Positions 1 through 4,823 are shown, numbered from the stretch's first letter. The stretch is DNA of 7,359 nucleotides from an uncultured Eubacteriales bacterium (GCA_934636325.1 CAKUAK010000083.1:1-7359), one strand, 5' to 3'. Notes: generated by a model not told the origin, from the letters alone. Numbers and translations are program-made.

Positions 1-34
1 TGCCGTGACTGTTTCAGTCACGGCATTTTATTTT
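1..34 (+). terminator. Rho-independent terminator of an upstream gene
   Basis: A perfect 11-bp stem (1-11 with 15-25) closes a TTT loop and is followed by TTTTATTTT. This is a textbook intrinsic terminator for a plus-strand gene that lies outside the window. On the minus strand an A-rich stretch precedes the same hairpin, so it could also stop transcription arriving from the right, but its minus-strand U tract would lie outside the window. Confidence 0.85.
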
Positions 35-57
35 GTCGAAGGATTCGAACCTCCGAC
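35..57 (-). other. tRNA T-arm-like stem-loop (possible tRNA remnant)
   Basis: Read on the minus strand this is an 8-bp stem (GTCGGAGG with CCTTCGAC, one G-U pair) closing a canonical T-loop, TTCGAAT. That matches the TpsiC arm of a tRNA with its stem prolonged. No anticodon arm, D arm, 5' acceptor strand or CCA end can be found beside it. Reading upstream on the minus strand, the next bases belong to a GC palindrome with a four-base loop, not a seven-base anticodon loop. It is therefore not a functional tRNA gene. It may be the 3' relic of one disrupted by the adjacent repeat, or a mimic within the repeat itself. Confidence 0.4.
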
Positions 58-173
58 GATACCGCGCCGGAAGTCCGGCGTCCCGATTTGCCCGGACACG
101 CGCCGGGCAAATCTATTTAATACAGAGGGGCCCCCACGGACTTTGTCCGTGGGGAAACACGGCGCGGTCTATC
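58..173. repeat. Mosaic palindromic intergenic repeat, copy A
   Basis: Three palindromes lie in a row. Hairpin 1 is CGCCGG-AAGT-CCGGCG (65-80). Hairpin 2 has a perfect 11-bp stem, 85-95 with 103-113. Hairpin 3 is CCCCACGGAC-TTT-GTCCGTGGGG (132-154). The block is bounded by an imperfect inverted repeat, GATACCGCGCC (58-68) against GGCGCGG plus TATC (161-173, two bases bulged). Hairpins 1 and 3 recur at 2657-2673 and 2723-2744, separated by similar AT-rich linkers (TATTTAATA here, TATTAAATATT there). Hairpin 2 has no clear counterpart. This looks like a non-coding, structured repeat family, not a gene; short open frames across it are palindrome artefacts. Confidence 0.75.
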
Positions 174-250
174 GAATATCAGTACAGTATAGTATACATT
201 AAATCATATCACATCAATGGGGCGGCGTAAAGAAAAAGGGTGCGAAAAAT

Positions 251-328
251 GGCCGGGCGGGCGGTTGAAAAAGCCGCCGCGCCATGTTACCATGGCTAAC
301 AGAGAGATATCGCCCGGCCTCGCGCCGG
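251..328 (+). promoter_or_regulatory. Structured 5' leader of the DUF5714 gene, candidate cis-regulatory RNA
   Basis: A perfect 9-bp inverted repeat, GGCCGGGCG (251-259) with CGCCCGGCC (311-319), encloses two hairpins: 260-278 (stem about 7 bp, A-rich loop) and 281-296 (GCCATG-TTAC-CATGGC). A single-stranded segment, 297-310, follows, so the whole would fold as a three-way junction. The 3' strand of the outer stem can instead pair downstream as CCGGC (314-318) with GCCGG (324-328), a hairpin ending two bases before the ribosome binding site. Mutually exclusive helices in front of a start codon are typical of riboswitch-like leaders. I do not recognise a known riboswitch class, and GC-rich DNA produces chance stems. 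No convincing promoter was found upstream. Confidence 0.4.
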
Positions 329-344
329 AGAAGGAGAGCAAGTC

Positions 345-1049
345 ATGATAAAAAGAGGAGAGGGCGCGTGCCTGGTCTGCGGCAAGCCCATAGTTTATTT
401 CGGATCGGCCAGGGAGATGGAGTGCGTATTCTGCCATCGGCGTTTCAAAAGCCGCGCCGCCTGCGAGGCCGGCCACTATGTCTGTGACCAATGTCATGAA
501 AAACAGGGCATAGAGGTCATCATGGAGGTCTGCCGCACGACCGGTAAGCGTGATCCGGTGGCCATCATGCAGGAGATCATGCAGAGCCCGTATATATACA
601 TGCATGGGCCGGAGCACCACGTCATGGTCGGCGCGGCGCTTATCGCCGCCTATCACAACAGCGGCGGGGATGTCGAGCTTGAACCGGCCCTTGAAAAGAT
701 GCGCGAGAGGGGCGGCGAATGTCCCGGCGGCACATGCGGCATGTGGGGCTGCTGCGGCGCGGCGGTCAGCTGCGGCATGTTCATAAGCATAATCCTCGGG
801 GCGACACCCCTTTCCGGAAAGGAATGGGGCATGGCCAACCGCATGACCTCGCGGGCGCTGGCCGCCATAGGTCAGCTGGGCGGGCCGAGGTGCTGCAAGC
901 GCGATTCCTTTACCGCCGCGAAGGAGGCTGTCACCTTTGTCAAAGAAGAGCTTGGGGTGGAGATGGAGCTTAACGAGCCGGTGAAATGCGATTTCTCGCC
1001 CGAGAACCGCCAGTGCATCCGGGCGGCATGCCCCTATTATAAGGGATAA
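345..1049 (+). CDS. DUF5714 domain protein, cysteine-rich, function unknown
   Basis: A 234-residue soluble protein matching, from memory, the DUF5714 family of anaerobic bacteria and archaea; its biochemical role is not established. It carries 18 cysteines. The N-terminal pairs CxxC (9/12), CxxCH (27/30) and CxxCH (47/50) resemble metal-binding knuckles. The core has MHGPEHH (86-92), then a Gly/Cys-rich stretch GGTCGMWGCCGAA (128-140), GATPLSGKEWG (152-162) and GGPRCCKR (179-186). The C-terminus has CDF (215) and spaced Cys224 and Cys229. Iron-sulfur or zinc binding is inferred. Full family length is expected. The ATG is chosen because AAGGAGA lies at 331-337, seven bases upstream. Some databases label such proteins methyltransferase-like, but I see no SAM-binding motif. 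It appears monocistronic, with a palindrome right after its stop and a separate promoter for the next gene. Confidence 0.85.
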   Translation: MIKRGEGACLVCGKPIVYFGSAREMECVFCHRRFKSRAACEAGHYVCDQCHEKQGIEVIMEVCRTTGKRDPVAIMQEIMQSPYIYMHGPEHHVMVGAALIAAYHNSGGDVELEPALEKMRERGGECPGGTCGMWGCCGAAVSCGMFISIILGATPLSGKEWGMANRMTSRALAAIGQLGGPRCCKRDSFTAAKEAVTFVKEELGVEMELNEPVKCDFSPENRQCIRAACPYYKG

Positions 1050-1071
1050 TTATTTCAGCTGCTGAAATAAT
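1049..1071 (+). terminator. Weak terminator-like hairpin after the DUF5714 gene
   Basis: A 10-bp stem, ATTATTTCAG (1049-1058) with CTGAAATAAT (1062-1071), closes a CTG loop and starts at the last base of the stop codon. There is no downstream T tract (TCGGCGCGG follows), so it may act as an mRNA 3'-end stabiliser or a weak terminator. Confidence 0.45.
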
Positions 1072-1083
1072 CGGCGCGGCGTA

Positions 1084-1112
1084 TTGCGCAAAAAGACAGT
1101 TTATGGTATAAT
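1084..1112 (+). promoter_or_regulatory. Sigma-A promoter of the MATE gene, extended -10
   Basis: TTGCGC (1084-1089), a 17-base spacer and TATAAT (1107-1112) preceded by TGG, which gives an extended -10 (TGnTATAAT). Transcription would start near 1119, about 27 bases before the ATG. The strong -10 and good spacing outweigh the imperfect -35. Confidence 0.75.
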
Positions 1113-1145
1113 GATACGACTGACTATTATTCTATGAGGTGAAGG

Positions 1146-2537
1146 ATGTCCAAGTTTTCCAACCTGTTCGCGGCGCAGGACATGACCCAGGGCGAGCCCT
1201 GGAAGAAGATATCGGCCTTTGCCGTGCCGCTGCTGATAGGCAATATCGCCCAGCAGATGTATAACACGGCCGATTCGGTCATCGTCGGCAAGTATGTCGG
1301 TGACAACGCCCTGGCCGCCGTCGGCGGCAGCGGCCCGCTTATCAATCTGCTTATCGTCCTCTTTGTCGGCATAGCCACCGGCGCGGGCATCATGGTCGCC
1401 CAGTACTACGGCGCACGCCGCAGCGAGGATCTGGCCAATTCGGTCGGAACATGCATGCTGCTGACCCTTGTCTCTTCGATAGCCATGATGATCGCGGGAA
1501 CGCTGCTGGCCGAGCCCATGCTCCATCTGCTCAACACGCCGGAGGAAATACATGATATGTGTCTTGCGTACATGCGGATATACTTCCTCGGCATTGCCGG
1601 CATGGCCTATTATAACATACTGGCCGGGGTGCTGCGCGGTCTGGGCGATTCGATAAGCGCTCTCAAATACCTTATCGTCGCAGCGCTGGTCAACATCGTT
1701 CTCGACCTGCTGCTGGTCGCCGTTGTCGGCATGGGTGTCGACGGCGCGGCGCTGGCTACGATAGCGTCGCAGTTCTTCTCGGCGGCCCTCAGCGCCCGCA
1801 AGCTCTTCTCGATGCGGGATGTAATGCATCTTAAAAAAGAGCATTTCAGGTTCAATAAGCATTATGCCGTACAGCTGGTCCGCCTCGGCATGCCCTCCGG
1901 CCTGGCCCAGGCCGTCATGTCGGCCTCCAGCATGGTGGTGCAGTCGCTGACCAACTCCTTCGGCGCGGTATTCGTCGCCTGCAATACCATCGTCATGAGG
2001 GTCGACGGCTTTGTCATGATGCCCAACTTCAGCTTCGGCAACGCCATGACGACCTACACCGGCCAGAATATCGGCGCCCGCAGGCTCGACAGGGTAGAGC
2101 AGGGCATAAAGGCCGGCCTCAAGCTGGCCGTCGGCACGGCGGTCGTGCTGGTCGCCGCTATACTCCTCTTCGGCCGCCAGCTGATGGGTCTCTTTACCGA
2201 TACGCCCGAGCTGATCGACATGAGCATGAGGATGATGACCATAATCGCCCCGGGCTATATCGCCTTTGCCGTCACCCAGTGTCTTTCGGGCACCATGCGC
2301 GGCGCGGGAGACACGACCACACCGATGTGGATATCTTTCTTCACGACCATTGTCATCCGTGTCCCGCTGGCCTATATCTTCGCCTATCTGACCCGCAGCA
2401 CCGGGTATCCCCACGGCCGACCCGAGAGCCTTTTCGCCTCGCTGCTGGTGGCGTGGCTCATGGGCGCCCTTATAAATACCGTCGCCTTCAAGCGCGGCAA
2501 GTGGCGCAGAAAGACCGGCCTGGCCGACGAGGATTGA
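1146..2537 (+). CDS. MATE family efflux transporter
   Basis: A 463-residue multidrug and toxin extrusion (MATE) antiporter of the cytoplasmic membrane, expected to export cationic drugs or metabolites in exchange for Na+ or H+. Length and hydrophobicity fit 12 transmembrane helices in two pseudo-symmetric halves. Family landmarks appear once in each half: LRGLGDS (163-169) and MRGAGDT (384-390), plus QYYGARR (86-92) and QNIGARR (307-313). The N-terminal ADSVIVGKYVGDNALAAVG stretch (42-60) is also typical. The C-terminus ends in a short basic-then-acidic tail. ATG 1146 is chosen because GAGGTG sits at 1136-1141. The gene has its own promoter and terminator and is probably monocistronic. The subgroup (NorM, DinF or MepA-like) and substrate cannot be told from sequence alone, so no symbol is given. 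Confidence 0.93.
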   Translation: MSKFSNLFAAQDMTQGEPWKKISAFAVPLLIGNIAQQMYNTADSVIVGKYVGDNALAAVGGSGPLINLLIVLFVGIATGAGIMVAQYYGARRSEDLANSVGTCMLLTLVSSIAMMIAGTLLAEPMLHLLNTPEEIHDMCLAYMRIYFLGIAGMAYYNILAGVLRGLGDSISALKYLIVAALVNIVLDLLLVAVVGMGVDGAALATIASQFFSAALSARKLFSMRDVMHLKKEHFRFNKHYAVQLVRLGMPSGLAQAVMSASSMVVQSLTNSFGAVFVACNTIVMRVDGFVMMPNFSFGNAMTTYTGQNIGARRLDRVEQGIKAGLKLAVGTAVVLVAAILLFGRQLMGLFTDTPELIDMSMRMMTIIAPGYIAFAVTQCLSGTMRGAGDTTTPMWISFFTTIVIRVPLAYIFAYLTRSTGYPHGRPESLFASLLVAWLMGALINTVAFKRGKWRRKTGLADED

Positions 2538-2553
2538 TATTTTGAAGCATAAT

Positions 2554-2592
2554 AAATGCCCCCCGGAGCTTTGCGCTCCGAGGGGCATTTCA
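2554..2592 (+). terminator. Terminator of the MATE gene, possibly bidirectional
   Basis: AAATGCCCC (2554-2562) pairs with GGGGCATTT (2582-2590), and CGGAGC (2564-2569) with GCTCCG (2575-2580). A C/A mismatch separates the two helices and the loop is TTTGC. The final TTT belongs to the stem. The reverse strand ends in ATTTATT, so it could also stop transcription from the convergent hsp20 gene, which lacks an obvious terminator of its own. Confidence 0.75.
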
Positions 2593-2603
2593 AATTATAA
2601 GGG

Positions 2604-2745
2604 GGATAGGAATATGGCTGATTTAATAGCCGCGCCATTACGGCGCTTCTGCGCCGCGCCGGAAGTCCGGCGTTTTGCCGCAGGAAGGCTTTGCCGACCG
2701 CAGGCTATTAAATATTCGGGGTCCCCACGGGCAAGCCCGTGGGGA
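2604..2745. repeat. Mosaic palindromic intergenic repeat, copy B (first direct repeat unit)
   Basis: The unit starts with a 58-bp block (2604-2661) that is repeated exactly at 2746-2803, 142 bp away. Inside, CGGCGC-TTCT-GCGCCG (2641-2656) and CGCCGG-AAGT-CCGGCG (2657-2672) are adjacent hairpins. An outer 11-bp inverted repeat, ATTTAATAGCC (2621-2631) with GGCTATTAAAT (2703-2713), encloses them, giving a branched, almost cloverleaf fold. The unit ends with CCCCACGGG-CAAG-CCCGTGGGG (2723-2744), the homologue of hairpin 3 in copy A. It lies between convergent genes, where such elements are tolerated. No transposase, no clear target-site duplication and no real gene are visible. Confidence 0.8.
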
Positions 2746-2818
2746 GGATAGGAATATGGCTGATTTAATAGCCGCGCCATTACGGCGCTTCTGCGCCGCG
2801 CCGCGAGTGCGGCGTCCC
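2746..2818. repeat. Mosaic palindromic intergenic repeat, copy C (truncated second unit)
   Basis: The 58-bp block at 2746-2803 is identical to 2604-2661, followed by the second hairpin in variant form, GCCGC-GAGT-GCGGC (2800-2813). Beyond it comes GTCCCG, as in copy A (GTCCCG at 80-85), and then hsp20. The outer closing strand and the CCCCACGGG hairpin are missing. The loss could reflect truncation against the hsp20 3' end or partial tandem duplication. Transcripts of hsp20 would run into this element, so its hairpins may form the 3' end of that mRNA even though no U tract follows them. Confidence 0.75.
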
Positions 2819-2826
2819 GCTAAAAA

Positions 2827-3267
2827 TTATTCGATAGCGATGCGGGAAGGGGTCTCGGGCAGCTGCTCCTGCATCTTGGGCACGCTGACCGTCAGGACGC
2901 CGCTTTCGAACTTGCCCTTGATATCCTCGGGGCGGACGTCGCCGACATAGAAGCTACGCTGGCACGAACCGGCATAGCGCTCGCGGCGGATGTACTTTTC
3001 ATCCTCGCTCTGTTCGTCCTTATCAAGGCCCTTTGCGGCCGCGACGGTAAGATAGCCATCCTTGAGGTCGACCGTGATCTCGTCCTTCTTGAAGCCGGGC
3101 AGGTCGATCGAGACTTCATAATGGTCCTTGCATTCCTTTACGTCGGTCTTCATGAGGTTCTTTGCATGGCGGCCGTAAAGGTTCTTTTCGGTATCCATGA
3201 TGCTGCGGGCAAAGTCATTGCCGAAGAAGTCATCGAAAATATTGTCTGTGAAGATGCTGGGTAACAT
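2827..3267 (-). CDS. Small heat shock protein, Hsp20/alpha-crystallin family
   Basis: An ATP-independent cytoplasmic holdase of 146 residues that binds unfolding proteins during heat or other stress and passes them to refolding chaperones. The N-terminal arm (about 1-38, rich in Phe and Asp) precedes the alpha-crystallin domain (about 40-131), with YEVSIDLPGFKKDEI (50-64), GYLTVAA (71-77) and the hallmark ESGVLTVSVPK (121-131). The C-terminal tail ends in IAI (143-145), the IxI motif that docks into a neighbouring subunit during oligomer assembly. ATG 3267 is chosen because GGAGG (3275-3279, minus strand) lies seven bases upstream; an in-frame TTG at 3285 would precede that site. A CIRCE operator overlaps its promoter, implying HrcA repression and heat induction. 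Close relatives are named hsp18 or ibpA, but the name cannot be fixed from this sequence. Confidence 0.95.
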   Translation of the reverse strand: MLPSIFTDNIFDDFFGNDFARSIMDTEKNLYGRHAKNLMKTDVKECKDHYEVSIDLPGFKKDEITVDLKDGYLTVAAAKGLDKDEQSEDEKYIRRERYAGSCQRSFYVGDVRPEDIKGKFESGVLTVSVPKMQEQLPETPSRIAIE

Positions 3268-3274
3268 ATTTATT

Positions 3275-3308
3275 CCTCCATTCAAAATGGCTGATATTTT
3301 TTATGAGG
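3275..3308 (-). promoter_or_regulatory. hsp20 ribosome binding site with possible masking helix
   Basis: GGAGG (3279-3275, minus strand) lies seven bases before the ATG. In the leader, CCTCAT (3308-3303, minus strand) can pair with ATG-G-AGG around the site, with one bulged G, forming a short weak helix with a loop of roughly twenty bases. A weak helix over the ribosome binding site of a heat-shock gene is how RNA thermometers work, but the pairing here is short and may be chance. Confidence 0.3.
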
Positions 3309-3359
3309 TACCTTCCGGTCGGGACCCTCTGTTTTCGCCCTCCCTTTCGGTACGTCTAT

Positions 3360-3388
3360 AATATACACCCGGATATTAGCACTGTCAA
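3360..3388 (-). promoter_or_regulatory. Sigma-A promoter of hsp20
   Basis: On the minus strand there is a perfect TTGACA (3388-3383), a 17-base spacer and TATATT (3365-3360). The -35 hexamer lies inside the CIRCE operator. The transcript would start near 3353, leaving a leader of about 85 bases. Confidence 0.85.
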
Positions 3389-3402
3389 TAGGTGAGTGCT
3401 AA
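3376..3402 (-). promoter_or_regulatory. CIRCE operator (HrcA binding site) of hsp20
   Basis: On the plus strand the sequence is TTAGCACTG, nine bases, GAGTGCTAA. It differs from the CIRCE consensus TTAGCACTC-N9-GAGTGCTAA at a single base. That base (C to G at 3384) is the one that completes the perfect TTGACA -35 box on the minus strand. HrcA bound here would block RNA polymerase. CIRCE classically controls groESL and dnaK operons, so its use on an hsp20 gene links this chaperone to the same regulon. Confidence 0.92.
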
Positions 3403-3438
3403 AATTCATAGTTTGATAACATTTAATGGGAAAAGCTG

Positions 3439-3480
3439 CTGTTCAAAGGGCTTTCGGCTGCTGCCGACCCCTTTGAACAG
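3439..3480 (-). other. Long hairpin between the two CIRCE sites
   Basis: CTGTTCAAAGGG (3439-3450) pairs perfectly over 12 bp with CCCTTTGAACAG (3469-3480). The apical part, CGGC-TGCT-GCCG (3455-3466), adds a second short helix. Minus-strand sequence beyond it is CAGCTTTTCCC, a weak and offset T tract. It could be a terminator for a short minus-strand transcript starting near 3557 or a remnant of a lost gene's end. No convincing coding sequence exists in 3403-3640. Confidence 0.6.
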
Positions 3481-3556
3481 ATGAGCGGTGGTATTTTTGA
3501 GCTGTCCGGAAAAGAGGCCGCTGCCCGGGCGAACCAAACAAAACTCGGGAGATGTA

Positions 3557-3583
3557 TTAGCACTCTCGATATTTAAGTGCTGA
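3557..3583. promoter_or_regulatory. Second CIRCE-like site with no adjacent gene
   Basis: The left half is a perfect TTAGCACTC (3557-3565). After exactly nine bases the right half reads AAGTGCTGA, differing from GAGTGCTAA at two positions. Its start lies 181 bp from that of the hsp20 operator. No open frame with a ribosome binding site starts near it on either strand, and I found no clear sigma-A promoter around it. It may be an auxiliary HrcA site for hsp20, the operator of a small RNA, or the relic of a deleted heat-shock gene. Confidence 0.7.
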
Positions 3584-3639
3584 AATATCGGTGGAGAGGG
3601 TATTCTTCGGGGCGGAACCGATGCCGCACGGTAAGGGGC

Positions 3640-3679
3640 AAAAAAGGGCCGCCGGTGCAGCATTGCCTCACCGGCGGCC
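3640..3679 (-). terminator. Terminator of the four-helix membrane protein gene
   Basis: On the minus strand a perfect 11-bp stem (3679-3669 with 3657-3647) closes an 11-base loop and, after one C, is followed by TTTTTT (3645-3640). It begins 15 bases after the gene's stop codon. Confidence 0.9.
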
Positions 3680-3693
3680 TATAATTATTTGCT

Positions 3694-4071
3694 TTAGCTC
3701 TTCTTTTTGCGAAGGTCCTCAATGATTTTCCATATGGCAGCCGAAAGAGCCGCTATAAAAAACATGGTAATTAAAATCATCAGGGTGGGTGTAAAGGGTT
3801 CGGCAAGTTCAACCAATTCCTCAGAATACCGGGGAGTTATGGTAATGGAGGTCAATGTTGACAAAATCAGACCGCCCGTAGCCACCAGCCGGTGGCGTGT
3901 CACGCCGCTGAGTACAGCCAAAAGGCCGGTTATTAAGGCGGCCAGAACAAAGCCCATAATGGTGTCGTTTCGCACATAAGCTAAAATAGCCATAAAGGCA
4001 TAGGGAACAAAGTAAAGAACGACAAGGAGGGCCCTTTCAAGGGCGTCATATATTCTGTTATTAAGGCGCAT
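3694..4071 (-). CDS. Small integral membrane protein, family unknown
   Basis: A 125-residue hydrophobic protein that I do not recognise. Four membrane segments are predicted by eye at about 13-33, 37-57, 62-78 and 93-115. A short basic N-terminus (MRLNNR) and a C-terminal charged tail (KIIEDLRKKKS) suggest both ends face the cytoplasm. No catalytic motif or metal ligand pattern is visible and there is no cysteine. AGGAGGGG (minus strand, about 4085-4078) is well placed before ATG 4071. The gene has its own sigma-A promoter and strong terminator, so it is monocistronic. It is divergent from the secreted-protein gene, with which it may be co-regulated. It sits in AT-richer DNA than the transport and threonine genes. 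Confidence 0.8.
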   Translation of the reverse strand: MRLNNRIYDALERALLVVLYFVPYAFMAILAYVRNDTIMGFVLAALITGLLAVLSGVTRHRLVATGGLILSTLTSITITPRYSEELVELAEPFTPTLMILITMFFIAALSAAIWKIIEDLRKKKS

Positions 4072-4124
4072 AATGTTCCCCTCCTGTAAAACAAATATTG
4101 CATATTCGTAACTGGTGTGATTTA

Positions 4125-4152
4125 ATTATACTAAAAAAACCAAAAAAATCAA
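4125..4152 (-). promoter_or_regulatory. Sigma-A promoter of the membrane protein gene
   Basis: On the minus strand there is TTGATT (4152-4147), a 16-base T-rich spacer and a perfect TATAAT (4130-4125). It is divergent from the next promoter; only eight bases separate their -35 boxes. Confidence 0.8.
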
Positions 4153-4160
4153 GCCTTATA

Positions 4161-4188
4161 TTTACAAAAATTTGAAATGCGGTATAAT
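4161..4188 (+). promoter_or_regulatory. Sigma-A promoter of the secreted protein gene
   Basis: TTTACA (4161-4166), a 16-base spacer and a perfect TATAAT (4183-4188). The transcript would start near 4195, about 45 bases before the ATG. The back-to-back arrangement with the minus-strand promoter at 4125-4152 means one bound regulator could affect both genes. Confidence 0.8.
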
Positions 4189-4240
4189 ATATGTGTAAGT
4201 GTATAAGAAGCAAGCCGAGAGAATCATAAGGAGGAAAATT

Positions 4241-4807
4241 ATGATTAGAAGAAAAGGACTAAAAAGGTTTGCCGCAATACTCATGGTGGCTATGATGATT
4301 GGAGGATCGACTACAACAATTGCACTTGCGGCGGAGAATAACGTCGCAAACACAGAGTTTAATCTGTTTACGATGACACACGAGGAGAGAGTTGCTTGGG
4401 TAGAAGCCAATTGCCCTACTTATACCTTTGATGCTACAGATTCAGCCATTGCCCGCAACAATTGGCTGTCCACCGGGACAAAAACAGTGACCTTTGGCCC
4501 GACTACTCCGAATGGCGAGCTTTTGTATTCAAGAGGAAACATGAAAACAAAGGTCGACTTTTTATGTGACGCCAATTACACCATGGTATTGGATTGGTCT
4601 ACAGCTAAGTTCGAGGTGACGCCACAGGTCACATCGGCTGTTGTTGAAACCGATGTTACAGTATATAGGATTAGTGACAATAATGTTAAGATTACCTATG
4701 AGGCATGGGTTGCTATCGAGGAAGGATCTTATCATGTAATGCAGATTTATAACCTGCACGGCAACGGCGCTTACAGCTATACTCCCAGCTTTAATGGCCC
4801 ATATTAA
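4241..4807 (+). CDS. Small secreted protein, function unknown
   Basis: A 188-residue exported protein that I cannot assign to a family. It begins with a classical signal peptide: a basic start (MIRRKGLKR), a hydrophobic core at about 10-22 and a signal peptidase I site after ALA or ALAA (28-31). The mature part of about 157 residues is rich in Thr, Val, Asn and aromatic residues with alternating patterns that suggest beta strands. It has just two cysteines (58 and 109) that could form a disulfide. No LPxTG anchor, transmembrane tail, enzyme motif or repeat is visible. ATG 4241 is preferred because AAGGAGG lies at 4228-4234, six bases upstream; an in-frame start at 4199 would precede that site and spoil the signal peptide. 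Codon use is more AT-rich than in tdh or kbl, hinting at recent acquisition. Confidence 0.82.
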   Translation: MIRRKGLKRFAAILMVAMMIGGSTTTIALAAENNVANTEFNLFTMTHEERVAWVEANCPTYTFDATDSAIARNNWLSTGTKTVTFGPTTPNGELLYSRGNMKTKVDFLCDANYTMVLDWSTAKFEVTPQVTSAVVETDVTVYRISDNNVKITYEAWVAIEEGSYHVMQIYNLHGNGAYSYTPSFNGPY

Positions 4808-4823
4808 TAGAAAAACCAATTGG

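Noticed and set aside
58..173. CRISPR array
   Set aside because: The palindromes differ from one another, are not regularly spaced, and there are no cas genes; the repeats at 2604-2803 have just two copies.
204..656. 150-codon minus-strand frame overlapping the DUF5714 start
   Set aside because: No recognisable domain; it overlaps a conserved gene and its leader on the other strand.
1101..2588. 495-codon minus-strand frame opposite the MATE gene
   Set aside because: The translation is rich in His, Gly, Asp and Arg with no domain, which is typical of the antisense of a hydrophobic protein. The plus strand has a promoter, RBS and MATE motifs.
2595..2820. Insertion sequence
   Set aside because: No transposase frame; the inverted repeats are internal hairpins and no clear target-site duplication was found. 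A non-autonomous element remains possible and is listed as a repeat.
3268..3285. Upstream TTG start for Hsp20
   Set aside because: The GGAGG site lies downstream of that TTG and is ideally spaced for the ATG at 3267.
3406..3663. 85-codon minus-strand frame across the orphan CIRCE region
   Set aside because: It runs through both a CIRCE-like palindrome and a long hairpin, has no good RBS, and its composition is low-complexity Pro/Arg/Ser. Not supported as a gene.
4199..4240. Upstream start for the secreted protein
   Set aside because: It would put a charged extension before the signal peptide and lies upstream of the AAGGAGG site; the predicted transcription start is also near 4195.
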